Part shown: piece by piece, positions 63,593 through 64,000 of the stretch
Position numbering within the stretch: position 1 is the first letter of the stretch
Layout: each line of letters opens with the position of its first letter
Source: Veillonella sp. VA142
Lineage (GTDB): Bacteria; Bacillota; Negativicutes; Veillonellales; Veillonellaceae
Assembly (NCBI RefSeq): GCF_003992135.1
Contig: NZ_RQVN01000005.1
Location: 59,342 to 123,341 of the forward strand
Length of the DNA: 64,000 nt
Reading direction: 5' to 3'
Made by a program: the position numbers and the translations under genes
The notes under the pieces: generated by a model
Databases searched by the model: none
Told to the model about the DNA's origin: nothing
The model's input: only the letters and a program-made list of their open reading frames with translations

Positions 63593-63671
63593 GTTGCAAT
63601 AAAATAGACATATACAAACTCATACCGTATCATTAAAAGTAACCACACAATCAAGAAAGGGTGAGTCATAT

Positions 63672-64000
63672 ATGTCTATAGTTAATTATACAGAAATTAT
63701 CTTTAAAATTAAAGAGGAATATATTAAACATACAAGAGTAAATGAGGATGGTTCTGTTCATTTTACACTAGAAATGCCGGTAGCTGAGCAAGTATGTCCT
63801 CATTGCGGAGCGGGCACTAGAAAGTCTAAAGGCAAACGCTCTAGAGACGTTAAATTTGGCGCTATGCAGCATCATACAATAACTGCAACCTACTTACAAA
63901 GACGTTACAAATGTCAGGAATGCAATCATACTTTCATAGAAAAGAACCCTTTTGTTAGTCGTTATTTGCGATTAAGTAAATCTAATTTGGAATATCTATT
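63672..64000 (+). CDS. ISL3-family transposase, N-terminal part (cut by the window edge)
   Basis: Translated by hand: MSIVNYTEIIFKIKEEYIKH and then two zinc-finger pairs, VCPHCGAGTRKSK and RRYKCQECNHTFIEKN, the N-terminal DNA-binding region of ISL3-type transposases. 109 codons are visible of a usual ~400-430; the DDE core is not in view. GGGTGAG lies before the ATG. Confidence 0.9.
   Translation, partial: MSIVNYTEIIFKIKEEYIKHTRVNEDGSVHFTLEMPVAEQVCPHCGAGTRKSKGKRSRDVKFGAMQHHTITATYLQRRYKCQECNHTFIEKNPFVSRYLRLSKSNLEYL

Larger units (their letters stand above)
63537..64000 (+). mobile_element. ISL3-family insertion sequence, left end (partial)
   Basis: The left terminal repeat begins GGCTCTATAATAAATGTTGG at 63537, similar to ISL3-family ends (GGCTCTT...). 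A stem-loop terminator, a weak promoter (TAGACA-17-TATCAT, 63605-63633) and the transposase start follow. The right end is outside the window. The eight bases before it (TATAATGC) are the candidate target duplication. Confidence 0.85.

Noticed and set aside
1..64000. CRISPR arrays, rRNA or tRNA genes, prophage
   Set aside because: No regularly spaced direct repeats, tRNA-like cloverleaf ends or phage structural genes were seen in the gene gaps; the gaps are filled by promoters, riboswitches and terminators.

Overview
This is one contiguous piece of a low-GC chromosome from what looks like a Negativicutes bacterium, most likely Veillonella or a close relative. Firmicute regulation (T-box, FMN and TPP riboswitches, a RelB/YafQ pair, comM/dprA genes) is combined with outer-membrane equipment (a TonB-dependent receptor with an N-terminal signal sequence). 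Cobamide genes and a large FAD/Fe-S 2-hydroxyacid (lactate-type) dehydrogenase fit a lactate-fermenting anaerobe. The genus is inferred from gene content and codon character, not from a marker search.

Layout. 1-2.9 kb: cobamide genes (cobQ, cut by the window edge, cobU and a PduO-type adenosyltransferase) around a small unknown protein. 3-12.8 kb: a long minus-strand run with a heterodimeric ABC exporter, an rRNA/tRNA methyltransferase, a YdjC-type deacetylase, a UPF0104 membrane protein, an ACT-domain protein, hom, thrB and htpX. 12.9-14 kb: thiol peroxidase and a PsiE-like membrane protein on the plus strand; tpx shares a palindrome-bearing divergent promoter with the ABC exporter. 14.2-20.1 kb: glutamine synthetase, yqeY, rpsU (59 codons), a TonB-dependent receptor and its lipoprotein binding protein. 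20.4-29.2 kb: an FMN-riboswitch-led run ribD-ribE-ribBA-ribH-hslO-mtnA-mtaD-WG-repeat protein. 29.3-38.4 kb: FAD/Fe-S dehydrogenase, an AdoMet-decarboxylase-like pseudoenzyme, dCMP deaminase, leuS, a GH18 protein and lgt. 38.6-47.7 kb: yraN-comM-dprA-topA-trmFO, then rbgA-rnhB and rplS. 47.8-51.9 kb: glyQ-glyS under a glycine T-box, followed by a second M48 protease. 52-56 kb: thiD-thiE and cytX, divergently transcribed from two TPP riboswitches, then a RelB/YafQ toxin-antitoxin pair. 56.1-63.5 kb: B12-binding radical SAM, TIGR01212-type radical SAM, phoH, ybeY, era, a CNNM/CorC protein and recO. From 63.54 kb: the left end of an ISL3-family insertion sequence that runs out of the window.

Most of the window is conserved housekeeping sequence. 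The points that stand out are: (i) a SpeD-family protein at 32.3 kb that has lost its pyruvoyl serine and carries a strongly basic tail; (ii) terminator-like hairpins inside the short leaders of glutamine synthetase and of the binding-protein/TonB receptor operon; (iii) several good palindromes placed on promoters (tpx/ABC, yraN-comM-dprA, GH18/lgt, the dehydrogenase); (iv) riboflavin control apparently extending to methylthioadenosine and Hsp33 genes; (v) an IS landing immediately upstream of the -10 of the B12-radical SAM operon. I saw no rRNA, tRNA, CRISPR array or prophage.
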